Source of the DNA: Salvator merianae
Taxonomy: Eukaryota > Chordata > Lepidosauria > Squamata > Teiidae
Assembly: GCA_003586115.2 (NCBI GenBank)
Contig: QVOM02000103.1
Span: forward strand, 10,091,289 to 10,155,288
Direction: 5' to 3'
DNA: 64,000 nt
The notes below the pieces were generated by a model. The model was not told where the DNA came from. It was given only the letters and a program-made list of their open reading frames with translations, and did no database searches. Position 1 is the first letter of the stretch. Each line of letters starts with the position of its first letter. Shown one piece after another: positions 38,601 through 45,445 of the stretch. The translations under genes were made by a program, and so were the position numbers.

Positions 38601-39266
38601 GCGATATTTGTTGGTTTCCCTTGTCGACATATGTATGGACACATTATGTACTAGCTGCACCTTTCAAAGGACTGTGTAATAGAACAATAAGGCAACAGGT
38701 TAGATACAGGATAATAAATAAAAAGCCAGAACTATCAATGATGGAATTCCTGCCATCTTTTTCTACTGAAACCTTCCATATTCTTAATGGTGAAACTGTA
38801 TCACTGCTCATCTCTATATGGTACAGAAAACATTTACATCGCTTGGAATTCTTGCCAGCTATGCTTTTTAGGGAGCAAGTGGAGCTCGGCTTGGAAGAGA
38901 AGAATGACCCAAATTCAAGTCCTGACATCTCTCTGGAAAAAAGGAATGACAAACTACTTCAGTATCCTTGCCAAGAAAACCACATGGAATTGTCCATGTA
39001 ATCAGGCACTGATCTTAATTCTCAAATCAGGGAAACAGATCTAAAAATGGGGGAGTTTCTGTAGCTGAGCTGCTCTGAACAGCAAAACTGAAAAAGCAGC
39101 ATCTAGTGGCTCATATCCTATTCCCCATCCAAAACTTGCTCCCACCATCTGCAGACCAAAAGCTGTTGCTGATTGCATCCCAAATACTTTGATCTTTACC
39201 TTTGGCATTAACAGGCGAAGTCCCATTCTTGAAAATCACTTCAGCATATGTGATTTCTGATGCCAT
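17449..39266 (-). CDS. CLEC4A: C-type lectin domain family 4 member A-like inhibitory receptor (six coding exons)
   Basis: Coding exons: 39266-39200, 35190-35074, 28265-28191, 26903-26752, 24857-24727, 17602-17449. All borders have AG/GT, junction phases are 1,1,1,0,2, and the joined frame is 231 residues (human CLEC4A has 237). It encodes a type II membrane receptor of myeloid cells. Residues 5-10 are ITYAEV, an ITIM of the type that recruits SHP phosphatases in mammalian DCIR. The membrane segment lies at about 40-63. The stalk (64-90) has one cysteine (78) suited to dimerisation. The lectin domain spans about 92-228 with C92/C93, C104, C121, C195, C215 and C224. The calcium/sugar site looks complete: E187-P188-N189, E193, and W210-N211-D212. 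Mammalian DCIR has EPS instead, so EPN here suggests mannose/GlcNAc-type binding. An extra cysteine (C157) sits in the FCIGL strand. Potential N-glycosylation sites are in exons 4 and 5. NECAP1 lies upstream in the same orientation, as in human. A Dectin-2 family paralogue is the only serious alternative name; the ITIM argues for CLEC4A. Confidence 0.95.
18195..18480 (+). mobile_element. LINE reverse-transcriptase fragment in CLEC4A intron 5
   Basis: Plus-strand translation shows VRQGC.L..FWFILYVNDV, then a FLYADG-like box with one base change (TGATG to TGGTG region), VGLQGTLRRFITYC, NNVLINNDKS and VVYSKKRGTW. These are RT domains 4 to 6 of a non-LTR element. The clade is not clear to me. Frameshifts show it is dead. 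Confidence 0.75.
18985..19490. repeat. Degenerate tandem repeat, period about 130
   Basis: A unit with GTGGCAT followed by a CCTCCTTTTCCCC-type pyrimidine tract, an ATTAGAA.TTCACAAG-like word and TTCTTAGG.AATGGGG recurs at about 19015, 19170, 19297 and 19427. Units are strongly diverged, and the long frames here (18660-19704 plus) are side effects of this repeat. Confidence 0.5.
19491..20820. other. CLEC4A intron 5, nothing recognised
   Basis: Intronic sequence with pyrimidine-rich stretches. No exon with phase and motif fitting a lectin or another gene was seen on either strand. Confidence 0.45.
20821..21530 (-). mobile_element. Family B hAT-like MITE, copy 2
   Basis: Begins TAAGGTTGTGATCATAC followed by GGGATTTTTAAAA, matching the reversed right end of the 13672-14520 element, including the GGAATTATCCGCTC, CAATCAGTGAG and TTAACTCCTTAA blocks. 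A possible far end, CTAGACTGAACACTCGCTAAG, lies at about 21510-21531. The inner part differs from copy 1. No target duplication was visible. Confidence 0.55.
22190..22322 (+). mobile_element. Partial copy of the 220-bp MITE of intron 2
   Basis: Shares TTTTCTAGCACAGAAAG.TCATGAGA, GTGTGTGAACGATCCCACC and a CTGCCTCAGAGG block with the element at 31089-31309, in the same orientation. Terminal repeats are mostly missing. Confidence 0.6.
22323..24726. other. CLEC4A intron 5, nothing recognised
   Basis: Intronic. A short CAA repeat lies just outside it near 22110. No conserved element was seen. Confidence 0.45.
24727..24857 (-). CDS. CLEC4A: CLEC4A exon 5: middle lectin-domain exon
   Basis: 131 bases with acceptor TTTTTATACAG and donor AAGC/GTGAGT, phase 0 in, phase 2 out. 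It encodes the second half of helix 2, then FCIGL (normally WIGL or FLGL), and WLWVDGTPLN, the core strand of the lectin fold. Sequons NNT and NST are visible. No open frame of 60 residues marks this exon, so it was found by motif. Confidence 0.95.
25286..26478 (+). mobile_element. Family A DNA transposon, copy 2, in CLEC4A intron 4
   Basis: Nearly full-length relative of 2384-3583, with left end GGCGTAGTCCGACATCATA and right end TGTCGGAACGCGGC. Flanking TGAG words may be a short target duplication. CpG sites have decayed relative to copy 1; the palindrome TTGCGCAATTGCGCAA became TTGTGCAATTGCACAA here. It fills most of the 1.9-kb intron between CLEC4A exons 4 and 5. Confidence 0.85.
26752..26903 (-). 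CDS. CLEC4A: CLEC4A exon 4: first lectin-domain exon
   Basis: 152 bases, the usual size of the first CTLD exon in this family. Acceptor CTCTTACAG, donor ACAG/GTGAGT. The peptide shows SCCMEGWERFESNCYYFS, then the cysteine before helix 2 (KTKC) and LVVINTPAEQ. An N-glycosylation sequon (NTS) lies after YYFSR. Confidence 0.97.
26960..28190. other. CLEC4A intron 3, nothing firmly recognised
   Basis: A 500-base stretch from 27097 begins CTAAGGCTCCATTCCC and has MITE-like composition, but I could not find a matching end. Confidence 0.4.
28191..28265 (-). CDS. CLEC4A: CLEC4A exon 3: stalk
   Basis: 75 bases with acceptor TCTTTTTTTCCAG and donor AAAAG/GTTAGT. Only one frame is open, and it is the one demanded by exons 2 and 4 (phase 1 in, phase 1 out). 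It encodes a basic stalk ending HCLLRRTEGK with one cysteine. An internal deletion or skipping of this exon would keep the frame. Confidence 0.9.
28266..30056. other. CLEC4A intron 2, left part, nothing recognised
   Basis: Contains a 167-residue plus-strand frame (28724-29227) with no domain, signal or splice context, so it is treated as chance. Confidence 0.45.
30057..30185 (+). repeat. tRNA-derived SINE
   Basis: The head looks like a Pol III promoter: TGTAGCTCAGAAGTGG (A-box region) and GGTTTGACCCC (B-box), followed by TGGCATCTCCCCAGAAAAAGG and GCTAAGAAAAG. It shares blocks with 1055-1150 and 38870-39000. It does not fold as a complete tRNA gene with acceptor stem, so it is a SINE. Confidence 0.7.
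30745..30969 (+). mobile_element. 225-bp MITE, orientation 1
   Basis: Ends TAAGGCTGTGATCAGACA and TGTCTTGAACACAGCCTTA are inverted repeats of the same style as family B. The interior carries GTTCATACACCAGTCTGCCCC and TTCTATGCTAGAAAAGGTGG, found reversed at 31089-31309. No coding capacity. Confidence 0.75.
31089..31309 (-). mobile_element. 220-bp MITE, orientation 2
   Basis: Inverted copy of the preceding element, 120 bases away. Ends TAAGGCTGTGTTCAGACA and TGTCCAATCACAACCTTA. The pair could form a long stem in CLEC4A pre-mRNA. Confidence 0.75.
31310..32099. other. CLEC4A intron 2, no gene recognised
   Basis: Plus-strand frames of 181 and 102 residues (31276-31821, 31488-31796) overlap here without any recognised domain. 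Confidence 0.4.
32100..32172 (-). CDS. Possible alternative first exon of CLEC4A encoding a signal peptide
   Basis: From an ATG with G at -3 and +4, the minus strand encodes MESVALVLLCFTVVTALAEA and four more residues. This is a short polar start, a 14-15 residue hydrophobic core and small residues suited to signal peptidase (ALA or AEA). It is followed directly by a consensus donor (GAAG/GTAAAG) after 73 bases, that is phase 1. CLEC4A exons 3 and 4 both accept phase 1, so either could follow in frame. Seen directly: start, hydrophobicity, donor, phase and position in intron 2. Inferred: use as a first exon giving a soluble lectin. It could instead belong to an unrelated nested gene whose other exons I did not find, or be chance. 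Confidence 0.4.
32625..33165 (-). mobile_element. Family A transposon fragment
   Basis: Minus-orientation piece of the right half of family A: the segment CATTTAATCCATTTACAGGCC, then CCATAGTTTTTCTGGA, GACTATTTGGGG, and CAGGAAGAAATTAAAGGCTTCC up to TGATTAAACCAAAAAA. Plus-strand frames here are not genes. Confidence 0.8.
33166..33954. other. CLEC4A intron 2, no gene recognised
   Basis: Mixed sequence with possible repeat character (33166-33330), without identifiable ends. Confidence 0.4.
33955..34075 (+). repeat. LINE/SINE 3' tail
   Basis: TTGTGAGCTGCCCAGAAACC then TATTGTTATTGGGTGACTAT and AAAAAT: a tail of the type found at 36265-36345. Confidence 0.5.
34076..35073. other. CLEC4A intron 2, right end, nothing recognised
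   Basis: No exon or named repeat was seen before exon 2. Confidence 0.45.
35074..35190 (-). CDS. CLEC4A: CLEC4A exon 2: juxtamembrane and transmembrane segment
   Basis: 117 bases with acceptor TTTACTTTTCAG and donor TTTG/GTAAGT, phase 1 to phase 1. It encodes a Ser/Thr-rich juxtamembrane part and then the hydrophobic run WVLSGFLTLLCISLLVVIF, the signal anchor. Confidence 0.95.
35191..36059. other. CLEC4A intron 1, left part, nothing recognised
   Basis: Intronic. A short AT dinucleotide run lies at about 35915-35932. Confidence 0.45.
36060..36345 (+). mobile_element. L2-like LINE 3' end
   Basis: Encodes, with frameshifts, TNEEGW, FSAVTPSLWNGL and KGTSLHPDIW: the last part of an ORF2 of the L2/CR1 group. 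The 3' UTR follows with TTTGTAAACTGCTCTAAGACC, GGCATAGGCTGGTATAAAAATG and an AATAAATAAATAAA tail. Confidence 0.7.
36640..36902 (+). mobile_element. Family A transposon, 3' end fragment
   Basis: Matches the right end of copies 1 and 2: CCCCAAATAGTCT, TTTGCAAAGTAAA, TTTAGTCCAGAAAAA, then GTAAACTGATTAAATGC and a diverged terminus TGTCTGACCATGCCC. Confidence 0.8.
36947..37109. mobile_element. Palindromic MITE of 163 bp
   Basis: Outer inverted repeats: left GGGACTTTTCCACACTGGGC, right reversed GATCTTTCTGCACTGAGC, each continuing into CTTATT. A second inverted repeat in the centre (CTAATGCAGACTATGACAG against CTAATGCAGACCATAGCAG) makes the whole element fold back on itself. The termini resemble those at 44915-45445. 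Confidence 0.7.
37110..38049. other. CLEC4A intron 1, no gene recognised
   Basis: Includes a TTTA microsatellite at 37492-37522. Frames of 109 and 147 residues have no domain. Confidence 0.45.
37492..37522 (+). repeat. (TTTA)n microsatellite
   Basis: Seven or so tandem TTTA units, probably the relic of a retroposon tail. Confidence 0.85.
38050..38545 (+). mobile_element. Decayed LINE fragment
   Basis: Broken translation contains FKATVIYGSKRWT near the start and ATARDRSKWQAFVHTITGSQ near the end, a typical C-terminal arrangement of non-LTR ORF2 proteins. Frames are interrupted many times. The clade was not determined. Confidence 0.5.
38870..39000 (+). repeat. tRNA-derived SINE, decayed copy
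   Basis: AGCAAGTGGAGCT, AAATTCAAGTCCTGACATCTC, then AAAAAAGGAATGACAAAC and CTTGCCAAGAAAACC follow the same order as in the SINE at 30057. It ends about 200 bases before CLEC4A exon 1. Confidence 0.55.
39200..39266 (-). CDS. CLEC4A: CLEC4A exon 1: start codon and ITIM
   Basis: 67 coding bases, 22 codons plus one base. The start context is GAAATGG (G at -3 and +4). The peptide begins MASEITYAEVIFKNG, very close to the mammalian CLEC4A N-terminus and holding the ITIM. Donor is AAAG/GTAAAG, phase 1. It is too short to be found by frame length and was recognised by its motif. Confidence 0.95.
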
Positions 39267-39706
39267 TTCAGTTCTGGAGAATTGTTCTCAAACTGTTTAT
39301 TTCAGTTGAGAAAGCTGGATCGTTTGTGTGAATTGGAAATAAAAAATAACTCACAAATACTTCTAATTGCTCTGAGCTGTACAAGATCACCAATTCCTTA
39401 TTTGCTTCATTAATCTGAGGAACCCAAGCAATAGAAGACAACAATAATAAAAGACAAACCTTACGTTATCCTAGGAAGGAAGTACTATTTCTTTAATGTT
39501 TCTCCCCAGTTACTCAAGCCAATGGAAAGAGGAACTTCTGGTAGCAGAAGGAACTGTTGATATTTTCCCACTTCCTCTAAAGGATGTATGTGTGTGGATA
39601 CTCACATCATTTTATACACATCTTTTTTTAAAAAAAATATTTACTGGATAAATATCTACTGTGTGTGTGAATGGAGAGCTGGAGAGAGAGAGAGAGAGAG
39701 AGAGTA
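39267..39706 (-). promoter_or_regulatory. Region upstream of the CLEC4A start codon
   Basis: Holds the 5' UTR and probably the promoter. No TATA box stands out at a position I could defend. The stretch ends at a GA microsatellite (39682-39704) next to the Tc1 insertion, so upstream control sequence close to the gene is short unless it lies beyond the transposon. Confidence 0.35.
39682..39704 (+). repeat. (GA)n microsatellite
   Basis: Eleven to twelve GA units directly beside the left TA of the Tc1-like element. Confidence 0.9.
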
Positions 39707-41262
39707 CTGTGCAAAAGTTTTAGGCAGGTGTGGAAAAAATGCTGCAAAGGAAGAATGCTTTCAAAAATAGATATGTTAATAGTTTCTTTTTATCAATTAA
39801 CAAAATGCAAAGTGAATGAACAAAAGAGAAATCTAAATCAAATCAATATTCGGTGTAACCACCCTTTCCCTTCAAAACAGCATCAATTCTTCTAGATACA
39901 CTTGCACAAAGTCAGGGGTTTTGTAGGATTAGAGTCAGGTGCATGATTAACCAATTGTACCAAACGGGTGATAATGATAATCATTTTCCTATGTAGGATG
40001 AAACACAGTTATTAATTGAAAAAGAAAGAGCTGTGTAGGAGGCTTAGAACTGGGTGAGGAACAACTACACTCTGCTACAAAGGTGAGGCTCTGGAAGACA
40101 GTTTCATGTCACAAGGCATATACCATGGTAAGACTGAACACAGCAACAAAGCACAAGGTAGTCACACTGCATCAGCAAGATCTCTCCCATGGCAAAGATT
40201 TCAAAGCAGACTGGGGTTTCCAGATGTACTGTTCCAGCTCTTTTGAAGAAGCACAAAGAAATGGGCAATGCTCAGGACTGTAGATGCAGTGGTTGGCCAA
40301 GGAAACTTAGTGCAGCAGATGAAAAGACACATCATGCTTACTTCCCTTTGAAATCAGAAAATGTCCAGCAGTGACATCAGCTCAGAACTGGCAGAAACCA
40401 GTGGGACCCAGGTACATTCATCTACTGTTCAGAGAAGTCTGTCCAGAAGTGGTCTTCATGGAATAATTGCAACCAAAAAGCCATACCTTTGACGTGGAAA
40501 CAAGGCCAAGTGACGCAACTATGCACTAAAACATAGGAATAGGGGTGCAGAAAAATGGCAGCAGGTGCTCTGGACCGACGAGTCAAAATTTGAAATATTT
40601 GGCTGTAACAGAAGGCAGGTTGTTCGCCAAAGGGCTGGAAAACGATACAGTAATGAGTGTCTGCAGGCAACAATGAAGCATGGTAGAGGTTCTTTTTAGG
40701 TTTGGGACTGCATTGCAGCAAACGGAGTTGGGGATTTGGTCAGGATTAATGGTGTCCTCAATGCTGAGAAACGCAATACCATCAAGGAGGTGTTTGATTG
40801 GCTCCAAATTTATTCTGCAGCAGGACAACGACCCCAAACATACAGCCAATGTCATTAAGAACTATCTTCAGAGTAAAGAAGGACAAGGAGTCCTGGAAAT
40901 GATGATACGGTCCCCATGTAGCCCTGATCTCAACATCATGGAGTCTGGGATTACATGAAAAGACAGAAGGATTTGGGCAAGCCTACAACCACAGAAGATC
41001 TATGGTTAGTTTTCGAAGATGTTTGGAACAACCTCCCTGCTACGTTCCTTCAAAAACTGTGTGTAAGTGTTTCTAGAAGAATGTGATACTGTTTTGAAGG
41101 CAAAGGGTGGTCACACCAAATATTGATTTGATTTAGATTTCTCTTTTGTTCATTCACTTTGCATTTTGTTAATTGATACAAATAAACTATTAACATTTCT
41201 ATTTTTGAAAGCGTTCTTCCTTTGCAGCATTTTTTCCACAGCTGCCTACAACTTTTGCACAG
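39707..41262 (+). mobile_element. Tc1-like DNA transposon, full length, inactive
   Basis: A 1556-bp element flanked on both sides by TA (39705-39706 and 41263-41264). Ends are CTGTGCAAAAGTT and its inverse AACTTTTGCACAG, and subterminal sequence matches over about 150 bases in inverse. A transposase relic runs on the plus strand in several frames: NTATKHKVVTLHQQ, then ISKQTGVSRCTVPALLKKH (helix-turn-helix), CSGWPRKLSAADEKTH, WTDESKFEIFGCNRRQ (first catalytic Asp region), and VWNNLPATFLQKL at the end. Multiple stops and frameshifts inactivate it. A solo left-end fragment of the same family is at 49182-49355. Confidence 0.95.
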
Positions 41263-41265
41263 TAC

Positions 41266-41311
41266 TGTAGATAGACAGATAGATAGACAAACAGACACAC
41301 ACACACATATA
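41266..41311 (+). repeat. Compound GATA/CA microsatellite
   Basis: GATAGACA units followed by CACACACACACA and TATATA, beside the right end of the Tc1-like element. Together with the GA run on the left, this suggests the transposon landed in a simple-sequence tract. Confidence 0.8.
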
Positions 41312-41654
41312 TACACATCCCCATCATAATTCATGCCTTCATTTCAAAAAGTATTTTATCTAAACAAGTTGAATATATTAACTTTTAAATAAAAATTCAA
41401 AAAATGATAACGAGGATGAAACAGAATAAAACATGCAGTGACAGTTGAATTCAAAGTTTCTCTTGTTTTTCTCTAATCATCTTGTCTGCAAAATTAACAT
41501 TCAGCCCCTCGCTTAAGGAAATATCAAATTGCTGAGCTCTCACTCACTCAAGAAAAAAAGATATTGAGCCATCCCCAAAACAATGGACCACCATTTAAAC
41601 AAATCACACGTTAGGAAGCATATTCCTGCATCATAAACCTATTTTCCCTTGCTA
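41312..41654. other. No gene recognised
   Basis: Short AT-rich intergenic stretch with nothing recognisable. Confidence 0.45.
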
Positions 41655-41740
41655 GTGAAAAGATTGATTGATTGATTGATTGATTGCATTTCTATCTCGC
41701 CCTATACCCAAAGGTCTTGGTGGATTACAACAATAAAAAC
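41655..41740 (-). repeat. LINE/SINE 3' tail with (ATTG)n
   Basis: On the minus strand TTGTAATCCACCAAGACCTTTGGG and ATAGGGCGAGATAGAAATGC, followed by AATC units. Same tail type as at 43010-43140. Confidence 0.55.
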
Positions 41741-42957
41741 AAACTATAAAATGGACACATTAAGAATAGTAACAGTGCCTGAAAGACTGCAGTTGCCATC
41801 TTCATCTTCATCAATCATTCAGCCACTATTAAATTCTTCACCACCACCACTGCAGCTCCTGAAATTCTCTTTATTCATTTCATGCACATCTTTTCTAATA
41901 CAAATTGAGTAGAAGGAATCTGAGGTGGCAAAATTCCTGTACTACACATTCACAAACAATTGCCACAGTTGAAATGCCATAGTTTCAAAGGCTGTAATCC
42001 CTCTGATCTGAAGGCACACGTGCTGTGCAGGTTCCTATCATATAAGAATGATTAAACAAAACCCAGGGATTAGCCCTATTCCACAGTGGCCAACTAGATG
42101 AAAACCCTCATGGAGGACATGAAATAAATAGCCCTGTCCTGCTGTTGATCTCTTTTACTCAGATCAGCATTGGCCCTTTCTATAGTTACCACTATTGTGG
42201 TCCAGGAAGGGGTCTAAGGGCCTTGCTTCTGCATGCTATCACAGGGTGGCATAGCCTTTCCCCTCGGAATGCTTCAACCTCGCAGGACAAAGCGTACAAT
42301 GGAAAAGAGCACAGAAAAGGGCACCCTATCCCACTCTACCAATAGACCTCGACATTGAGGTTTACCAATGGACTAGTGAATCCATGGGGAGCCTTTTCTG
42401 GCAGTGCTCTAAGAAGTGACACCAGAAGGGCCCACATGGAAACTTTGAAGGCTAGAAACAAAGGCTGGGAGAGGACACAGGGCATCCAAAATGCAGGCAG
42501 TCCCATCTTGTTCCAGCAGCAATCCATCCAACTGTGGGATGGCTTGCATATTCCAAAACAAGGCATCCTTTGTCCCGGGATACTAAAGGTTAGCGAGAAG
42601 ATGGGGATTGGCCAGGGAATTTTAGCTAACAAAGCAGAGGTGGCCAATCATGAAACCAGCTTGCTTGTGTGCACCTGGCAAAATTGGCTACTAGCTACTG
42701 AGGAACTGACTGGACCAGATGAATGAAAGATTGGCCAGACAGAATCCAATAGTCACCACTACCACTCTGATTCCAATCCACTGGCCGTTACTCATTCATA
42801 TGCATATCATCTCCAGTACAGAGCACAGGACAAAATATGTAGCCATGATTAGAGTAACCTTTGATTGCTCGCTATTTCTGCTTAAAAGCAACTAAATATA
42901 TATCCTTTGTCACATCTCATGGTAACTTGAATTCCACAGACTATGCACTATAGGAAG
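41741..42957. other. Intergenic, no gene recognised
   Basis: Frames of 123 (42355-42726 plus) and 103 residues overlap on opposite strands. Neither resembles a known domain. Confidence 0.45.
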
Positions 42958-43915
42958 AAACAAGAAGAAGACGAAGACGAAGAAGAAGAAGAAGAACTTA
43001 GTCTTTATACCCCGCTTTTCTTGGCCGAAGCTGACTCAAAGCGGCTTACAAGGTTATTTTTCGCCCCAAGGCTTACATCTATCTATCTTCCACATCACAC
43101 AATGTGATGCTCCCTATTTATCTACTTGCAATTACTTGCTTTCAAACAGCTAGGTTGGCTGGAGCTAGAGGCCAGTAGAGGGCGCTCATTCCCTCTACAC
43201 GCAGTGGCGTAGCGAGCCGCTTTGCCACCCGGGGCTACTAGCCGTTTTGACGCCCGGGGCTAGGGGTGGGGCCAGCGACTGCGCATGCGTGTGGGCGGGG
43301 CCAGCAACTGTGCATGCGTATGGGCGGCGGCCTCGTTCGTTGCCCCGGCCCGCCCGGGGCCGCGCTCCTCGCCCTGTCCCGCCCGGCGGCGGCGCCGCCC
43401 CGGCCCGCCCAGCGGCGGCCTCGCTCGTCGCTCCGGCCCACCCGGCGGGAGTCTCGCGCATTGGCCCCGCCCGCCCGGCCGCGGCCTCGCCCCTCGCCCC
43501 GGCCCGCCCGGCGGGGGCCGCGCCCCCCGCCCCGGCCCGCCCGGCGGCGGCCTCGATGGCCCTACCTGCACGCATGCGCGCTCGCTGGCTCCGCCCACAC
43601 GCACGCTGGCAGGCCGGGCGAGGAAGCGACGAGCACGTCCGCCGGTGCGCGGGCCAGGGTGACAAGCCGATGAGCGCGGCCGCCGCCCGGCGGGCTGACG
43701 ACGAGCGCGGCCGCCGCCCGGCGGGCCGCCGACAAGCGCGGCCACCCGGGGCGATGAGCGCTCGCCCGCCCCGGACAACGCGCCACCCGGGGCGCTCCGC
43801 CCCCCCCGCACCACCCTCGCTACGCCAGTGTCTACACGGCAGACAGGGGCCTTGAACTCTGATCCTCCTATTGAAAGATCAGTACCTTAGCCACCTGCGC
43901 CACTGTGCCACCTTT
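42958..43915 (-). mobile_element. tRNA-derived SINE interrupted by a hAT MITE
   Basis: On the minus strand the head (43915-43840) reads GTGGCACAGTGGCGCAGGTGG (A-box region), GATCAGAGTTCAAGGCCCC (B-box). The body follows after the MITE (GGGCGCCCTCTACTGGCC and on), then a tail TTGTAAGCCGCTTTGAGTC, GCGGGGTATAAAG and a run of TTC/GTC triplets (GAA/GAC on the plus strand, 42960-43002). The tail resembles the L2-like LINE tail at 36265-36345, suggesting that LINE as mobilising partner. Confidence 0.75.
43202..43830. mobile_element. CpG-rich hAT MITE with perfect 8-bp target duplication
   Basis: Inverted ends CAGTGGCGTAGCGAG and (reversed) CACTGGCGTAGCGAG, flanked on both sides by TCTACACG (43194-43201 and 43831-43838). 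The interior is extremely GC- and CpG-rich, built from diverged tandem units of the type GCCCCGGCCCGCCCGGCGGC. Near the left end two 34-bp copies hold TGCGCATGCG- and GTGGGCGG-like words (NRF-1- and Sp/EGR-like), and a similar pair lies near 43570-43600. Long frames on both strands (up to 202 residues) exist only because stops are rare in such sequence. Confidence 0.92.
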
Positions 43916-44294
43916 TATTTAGCTTGAATCTCTAACCATCTATATTCATTGGATGATCACAGACACTGTCAACAGCAGAGTTCAAAGAGACATCAAACAA
44001 GACACCTCTATGGCCAACCTCCCTCAGTGAGTCTATCCTTACTCCTACAATCACCAGCTCTCACTGTGGAGAATTTGAGAGACCCACCTCCCATGACTGT
44101 TTATTGCACAATAGAGAAGACACAAGTCAGTACCCTTCAAAGTAATACGGGAAGCCAAACAAAGGACTCAAGGGCCAGAGGCAAGTCCCTTCTTCCTTCC
44201 TCTCCTGCAGCCACCTGGCTCAAAGCACACCCACCCACTGGTGTCCACTTCCTTAGTTTGGTTGAGCCAAAAAATCTCTAATATAGTCATGGGG

Positions 44295-44720
44295 CTGTCC
44301 TTCCGAAGCTGCAACTGGTGCAGAATGCAGCAGCAATACTGCTGACTGGAACGACTGGCCGGATGCGTATCATGCCAGTCTTAAAAAAGCTGCACTGGCT
44401 GACAAATTGCTACCAAGCCCAATTCAAGGTGTTAATCTTAACCTATAAGGCCCTAAATGGCTTGGGCTCCAAATACCTAAAGGAGCATCTTCTCCCATAT
44501 CAACCTGCCCATGCCTTAAGTTCTGCAGATGAGGCCCTCCTGGTTGTACCACCACCACCTTCAATAACTAGAGGGATGGGCAGCCGGGATAGAGTCTTTT
44601 CAGTGGTGGCCCCAAACCATGGAACACTGTTCCCCCTGAGGTGCATCCAGCTTCTTCATTTTACATCTTTAGGAGGGCAGTGAAGATGCACCTATTTACC
44701 CTTGCCTTTAGCTAGGCAGG
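44295..44720 (+). mobile_element. L2-like LINE, ORF2 C-terminus
   Basis: Shows LQNAAAILLTGTTGR, MPVLKKLHWL, FKVLILTYKALNGLGSKYL, LLPYQPAHALSS, LLVVPP and a broken FSVVAPNHGTLFPL..., the ordered end of an L2-clade ORF2. A 121-residue frame survives (44318-44683), then it shifts. A retrotransposon relic. Confidence 0.85.
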
Positions 44721-44914
44721 TTCCCAGCTGCCCCTTGACAGCTGCACAGAGACTAGTTATCCTATGACCATCTGGTAACTCACAGCCTCTCCTCCTACTT
44801 CATCTTTACATCTTTTCTGTTCTTTGGATTTAGGCAAATGGCACAGAAAGGGAGACAGAGATTGTAGGAGAGGGTGTCTGTGTACATTTGCACACATGTA
44901 AGTGCAAAGTCACA

Positions 44915-45445
44915 GGCCCTTTCTGCACTTACCTGCTCTTAATCTGTACATGTGGGTTAGGAATAGCCCGGCCCACTGGTCCAGAATCCAGGGAGGCATG
45001 GAACGGATCAGCGTCATCTGTACCAACCGTACTGATCTGGAAAAGCTCAAGAGAGCTTTGCAGCTGCACCCCCCTGCCCCTGAGGTCCAGGAACAAAAGT
45101 TTGTACCTCGAGGCCCCTGGGGGACACTTTTTCTCAGTGCACTATGGCATGCCACTGAAAGGCACTCCTCAGTAACCCCAAACACAGAAGGTGTGCCTTT
45201 TGCATGCCTCCCGTGTTCCAGATCAGGGCCATGCTGGTCCCCTGGTAGACCTGATTTAATGCATCCACCGGAAATCCAGATTAAGGTCTCTTTAATCCAG
45301 GTCATACTCTGTCTTGTGCAGACAGAGCTGGACCAGTGGGGGTGCAGGGCCTCCTAGATCTGCATTAACGTGCAGATCTGGAGGCAAACTTCATGCAGAC
45401 TACACGGGCCCTTAATTCAGATTAACAGCTGGTGCAAAAAGACCC
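44915..45445. mobile_element. MITE with GGCCCTTTCTGCAC-type termini
   Basis: Left end GGCCCTTTCTGCACTTACC, then CTCTTAATCTG; right end reversed GGGTCTTTTTGCACCAGC then TGTTAATCTG. The termini resemble the 163-bp element at 36947. The interior has frames of 95, 151 and 131 residues on both strands, none with a domain. No target duplication was clear. Confidence 0.6.

Noticed and set aside
43238..43855. Six overlapping frames of 67 to 202 residues rich in Arg, Ala, Pro and Gly
   Set aside because: All lie in the GC-rich tandem repeat of a hAT MITE, where stop codons are rare on every frame. No real protein feature.
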